From: Pseudovirgaria hyperparasitica | Lineage: Eukaryota > Ascomycota > Dothideomycetes > Acrospermales > Acrospermaceae | Assembly (NCBI RefSeq): GCF_010093815.1 | Contig: NW_022985561.1 | Span: forward strand, 562,045 to 626,044 | Direction: 5' to 3' | Length of the DNA: 64,000 bases | Shown: positions 60,566 to 64,000 of the stretch, one piece after another | Position numbering within the stretch: the first letter of the stretch is position 1 | Layout of the letters: each line of letters starts with the position of its first letter | Notes under the pieces: model-generated | The model's database searches: none | Told to the model about the DNA's origin: nothing | The model's input: the letters and a program-made list of their open reading frames with translations, nothing else | Made by a program: the position numbers and the translations under genes

Positions 60566-61503
60566 GTCGAAGATCCCATCTGCTTCAAAAGAGGCCTTTT
60601 TGCAGAGTCGGAAGACTGGAGGAGCTCGTCCTCGTCCTCGTCCCGGTCCACTAGCACACTATCGATGTTTGGATGCGGTGCGCGGCACCAATGACGTCGG
60701 CCGCTAGCCCCACTTCCGCCCGGGCGCCCGTTTCAACCAACTAGGGGGAGTGAAGACGGGTGAGTTGATAAGAATACCATACTAAAACAGATTTCATATT
60801 CTATATTCCATAGATCATGCACTTTACCCCACTCAAACATAAGATAGGATTCTCCCTTCATTCTCTGAGTTGCCGGCAAGGGCTGCTTACATCCCAAGCC
60901 TCAGAGCCGACATTGGTGACCATATGCGATAACGGTAGTGATTGAAATTGATTCCCCATTTCGTGGTCAGCAAGGCAACACAAGATTGTATCCACCAACA
61001 GCACAGTTTCAACGGTGATACAACCCATGTTACGCGTATAGCCAACGCCAAATGTATTACGGAATGATTACTATGCGTTTCCTCGCTTCTTCTGCCCAAT
61101 CACCCCCAGTCAAGACAAATCCTAGATGCAGCATCAAACAACCATGCCTTGCTCCTCTCGCCCAAGTCCGCTCGGTAGCAGGCTTTAGTAATCTTATTCT
61201 CCAAACGTGTTGTAGAGATAGCCCACAACGTCGTGCTTCCGGAGTATCCTGTGGTCCGATAGCTCATTTCCAAGCATTGGTAAGTGATGTGTATACATTC
61301 TTGGCTTGCTTTCGGTGGAGTCTGCTCTTGGGACTACGAAGATGAGCGGTGAGATCAACTAGAGAGAATCATTGTACTGTAGGCGGAGAAGTATTCTGTG
61401 GTGAGTTGAGGACTATAAATGCAGGATGCCCGTGGTTATGATCTGGTATCAAAAAAACATAGCTAGCAATTATCCTCACTTTTGCGTCTATAAAGCCTTC
61501 AAG
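60566..61503. other. Divergent promoter region
   Basis: About 940 bases separate the starts of the peptidase and the isochorismatase-like gene. A short CGTCCT repeat lies at 60627-60650 near the peptidase start. Short frames have no support. The last 60 bases before 61504 look like a fungal leader. Confidence 0.55.
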
Positions 61504-62473
61504 ATGACTATTTCCGCTCTTTGTATCGCCTTGACGGCTGTCGTTGGAATTGCCATTGCCGATGGTATTTGCTCCCGTGCAACGAGGTTTTGAGTCTTGC
61601 TAATGAGAACCAGCCGTGCCGTTCGAAAGGCTGGATATCAACAATTCGGTGCGTCACAATAGAATAGAGGTTTGATGCTCAACAACGAATAACCACTCTT
61701 TAGGTCCTCTTGATTGTTGATGAACAGGTTGGCCTTTACCATGTGGCCAGGGACTTTGATCCAACCTTGTTTTACAATAATATCCTCGCTCATTCAGCCA
61801 TTGGAAATATCTTCGACATTCCTGTTATCATGACTACCTCTGCTCAAGAAGGTAAGTTCTCTCCTTCGCATCCAAAAGACAGGTCAACTAATACTAGTAT
61901 AGGGCCGAATGGACCAGTAAGCATATACATTCAATGCCACGACAATCACTCATGTTCCCGTAGTTGCCGAGGGAGATTCTCGAGATGTATCCGAATGCTC
62001 CTCTGATACGCCGCAACGGAGAAGTGAATGCTTGGGACAACGCCGAATTTCGCGAAGCCGTCAGAGCTACCAATCGCACACAGATGATCGTTGGTGGTAT
62101 CGTTACCGACGTTTGTACGTGAACTCATAACATATCCTCATGTATGCTGTTGACCCTTTTAGGTACAAGCTTTCTCTCCCTGTCCCTTCGCGCCGAAGGC
62201 TACAGCGTTTGGGCCAATGTCGAGGCTTCCGGTACAACTACTGAGCTTCTTCGTGATACCGCCAACTTGCGAATGCATGCAGCTGGCGTTCAGCTGGTTT
62301 CGTGGTTTGCTATCGTTATGGACTTGATGCGTGATTGGCGCAATCCTCCAGGTACTGCTGGCATGCTTCCAGTGATCGAAAAGTACTTTCCAGCGTATGC
62401 ATTCATTGCGAAATCCCATGGAGCTGCTGTCCAAAACGGGACAATAATTGACGGAGAGCAGCAGCTTTTGTAG
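61504..62473 (+). CDS. Isochorismatase-like hydrolase with signal peptide
   Basis: This is a cysteine hydrolase of the isochorismatase superfamily, closest in feel to the YcaC type; the substrate is unknown. Six exons (61504-61564, 61614-61648, 61704-61851, 61903-61916, 61964-62114, 62163-62473) give 239 residues. Exon 4 has only 14 bases and codes most of GPNGP. The join SAQEGPNGPLPREILEMYPNAPLI is typical of the family. The catalytic Asp is in LLIVDEQVG and the nucleophile Cys in GGIVTDVCTSF. The usual basic residue between them is not where I expect it in EAVRATNRTQMIV, so activity needs checking. The start MTISALCIALTAVVGIAIADA reads as a signal peptide, unusual for this mostly cytosolic family. 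Introns are 47-55 bases. It converges with the polymerase gene. Confidence 0.88.
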
Positions 62474-62604
62474 ACAACATATGCTGTCTCTCGGACTACA
62501 GGTTTGGCCGAGGACCACGACAGGACCATCATAGTGACTTTGTCTTGCCTTACTTTCGATATGTTAAAGCACTTCGGGTTGTCGTAGTGAGCTAGGGCGT
62601 ATCT

Positions 62605-63999
62605 TCAAGTCGATGTTGGGAAGAAGGGCCGCCTACGTTTTCCTTGGTCGTTACCTGAAGGTGTGTGGCTTTGCTTGGGTCGACTTCGTTTCTTATTCGT
62701 AACTGTTGACTTGAATACATGCTGCTCTGTGCTCAATACTTGTGTCTGGTGCGGAGATCGGTCTTCTTTGACAACTTCTTTAATCGTTTGTCGAGATAAG
62801 CAAAGATCAATGTGACTATTGAAAGACTGATCGCCCGCGGGCTGTGGAAGGGAGCATATGGGACAAGTCCAAAATTCATCTTTAGGTGACGAGGGCGGAG
62901 ATGATTTTACAACCGTAGCCTTTTTTCCAGCAGCAACGCGATGCGACAATTCCCAGGCACTTTTCGGCATATGCTCCTGTTCGTGCTCTTGGCTGAGAGA
63001 TTCAAGCTCGTTCATCTCATCTTGTCGTTCCTGCCGAGCTGCATCTTCAAACTCAGTGTCAGGCCATACCTCCCATGCTCCATCTTTGTCGACATTCCCA
63101 TGTGCGATATTGTTCGAAGGACATGATTTCATTTTTTTCAGACCAAAGAAGTCTATGCCAGCCTTCTTTGTGCTAATGAGATGCGTCACGCGTAATCCCA
63201 TGAGTCGCAACTTCATCCCAGGAAAGTCTTTCTCGAGCTTTGCAAGCATTGGTTCTGAATACTTATACAGATCATCAGCTAGGTTCACCGCTCTTGGAGG
63301 CTGGACTTGTCGGGTAAAGACCTCATAAGTGTGCAGCTTGACCTTAAGACATAGTGTTCGTCCTCTATATTGGGTTCTCTCCAAATCTTTTTGGAGTTCT
63401 TCCGCAGTGTGGCGCAGCTTTTCTCTGAGCTCTGTCTTGTCGCCCATGTCCCGAAACGTGCTTTCGGTTCCAACGCTCTTGCGATCGGATTCGTCAGGGG
63501 GCTGAATCGTGGTCCTCCCGAGACCCAGGTAGCATTGCATGAGAAATTGAAAGGCTTTCTCACCAAACAGTTTCGAAAGATACGCGCGGTACTCGTAAAT
63601 GTCGCCTATTGTGTTTATCCCAACTTCTCGCAATTCGCGTTCGAAAACCCGACCGATTCCGTTCACTTTCCGGGTTGGAAGGTCGCGCATAAAGTGCATT
63701 ATCGTACTTCGGTCGCTCGCTACTTTGAACTGTCCATTGGGCTTATTCATATTAGATCCAATCTTGGCCAACTTAGCATTCGGTGCAATACCAGCAGAAA
63801 CCGTAATTTTAGCATGTTCATGGACCTCCGCACGGAGTTGTTCGACGGCATCCCAAGGGGTCATATCATGCTGCTGACAATATCCCGTGATATTCAGGTA
63901 TGCTTCGTCGACACTGGCACTTTCAAAGTTTGGGTCGTATCTGGAAATGACCTCACGAACCTCCTCAGCTTTAGCGGAATACTTCTCAAAGTTGAGTGG
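62605..63999 (-). CDS. DNA polymerase kappa (5' end outside window)
   Basis: This Y-family translesion polymerase (DinB/Pol kappa) copies past minor-groove adducts. The minus-strand frame is open from 63999 to the stop at 62605, so the start and the first catalytic residues lie to the right. The palm motif SVDEAYLNIT carries the metal-binding Asp-Glu pair. The helix-hairpin-helix region KVNGIGRVFERELREVGI and the little-finger domain (TLCLKVKLHTYEVFTRQ) follow. After FFGLKKMK, the tail holds a Rad18-type UBZ zinc finger with CPIC and HIDLC, used for binding ubiquitinated PCNA. The last residues are basic (NKKRSRPKQS and GKRRRPFFP), a nuclear signal and perhaps a PCNA contact. About 464 residues are present, without introns in this part. 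Confidence 0.95.
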   Translation of the reverse strand, partial: PLNFEKYSAKAEEVREVISRYDPNFESASVDEAYLNITGYCQQHDMTPWDAVEQLRAEVHEHAKITVSAGIAPNAKLAKIGSNMNKPNGQFKVASDRSTIMHFMRDLPTRKVNGIGRVFERELREVGINTIGDIYEYRAYLSKLFGEKAFQFLMQCYLGLGRTTIQPPDESDRKSVGTESTFRDMGDKTELREKLRHTAEELQKDLERTQYRGRTLCLKVKLHTYEVFTRQVQPPRAVNLADDLYKYSEPMLAKLEKDFPGMKLRLMGLRVTHLISTKKAGIDFFGLKKMKSCPSNNIAHGNVDKDGAWEVWPDTEFEDAARQERQDEMNELESLSQEHEQEHMPKSAWELSHRVAAGKKATVVKSSPPSSPKDEFWTCPICSLPQPAGDQSFNSHIDLCLSRQTIKEVVKEDRSPHQTQVLSTEQHVFKSTVTNKKRSRPKQSHTPSGNDQGKRRRPFFPTST

Positions 64000-64000
64000 C

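Noticed and set aside
55859-62473. A secondary-metabolite cluster around the tyrosinase
   Set aside because: No polyketide, peptide or terpene synthase and no pathway regulator is nearby; the neighbours are a peptidase, a single hydrolase and a DNA polymerase.

Overview
The window reads as nuclear DNA of a filamentous ascomycete (Pezizomycotina, perhaps Dothideomycetes; the class is a guess). The reasons are dense protein genes on both strands, short spliceosomal introns of about 45-70 bases with CTAAC/CTGAC branch sites, and families typical of moulds: a SepA/Bni1-type formin, a tyrosinase, a leadered formate dehydrogenase and a DUF8004-type protein. I see no prokaryotic operon, CRISPR array, rRNA gene or convincing tRNA gene, and no transposon or virus-like element that I can name.

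Layout, left to right. 2-5691 (+) is the C-terminal four fifths of the splicing factor Prp8, cut by the left edge. 5958-7707 (-) is an MFS transporter, followed by 3 kb of repeat-rich spacer. 10746-13558 (-) is a DUF8004-like protein, followed by another 2.8 kb gene-poor spacer. 16406-18730 (-) is Swc3 of the SWR1 chromatin remodeller. 19361-20753 (+) is an ABHD12-like alpha/beta hydrolase with a GC-AG intron. 21199-23738 (-) is mitochondrial elongation factor G, and 24638-30043 (-) is the formin. 30820-31349 (+) is a small membrane protein. 31540-33007 (-) is NAD formate dehydrogenase. 35023-36401 (+) is a HemK/PrmC-type methyltransferase, and 36931-38279 (+) is phosphoserine aminotransferase. 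40122-42320 (+) is the readable part of a multi-pass membrane protein. 43106-44665 (+) is Rvb2. 45047-46528 and 46946-48388 (+) are two unknown proteins. 48748-52314 (+) is a membrane-anchored ZZ/EF-hand protein, and 53358-53900 (+) is a possible small membrane protein. 55859-57776 (+) is a tyrosinase, 58109-60565 (-) an M28 peptidase, 61504-62473 (+) an isochorismatase-like hydrolase, and 62605-63999 (-) DNA polymerase kappa, cut by the right edge.

Most genes are housekeeping and I see no biosynthetic or defence cluster. Several products serve shared compartments or complexes: Swc3 and Rvb2 are both SWR1 subunits, and EF-G1, the PrmC-like enzyme and the long form of FDH are probably mitochondrial. 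Their spacing gives no sign that they are co-regulated.

The most unusual signal is compositional. In at least ten genes the sequence switches sharply from A+C-rich to G+T-rich part way through the gene, and it drops back mainly in spacers. A further point is the exon structure: a GC-AG intron and exons of 9, 14, 23 and 27 bases, which defeat simple ORF reading.
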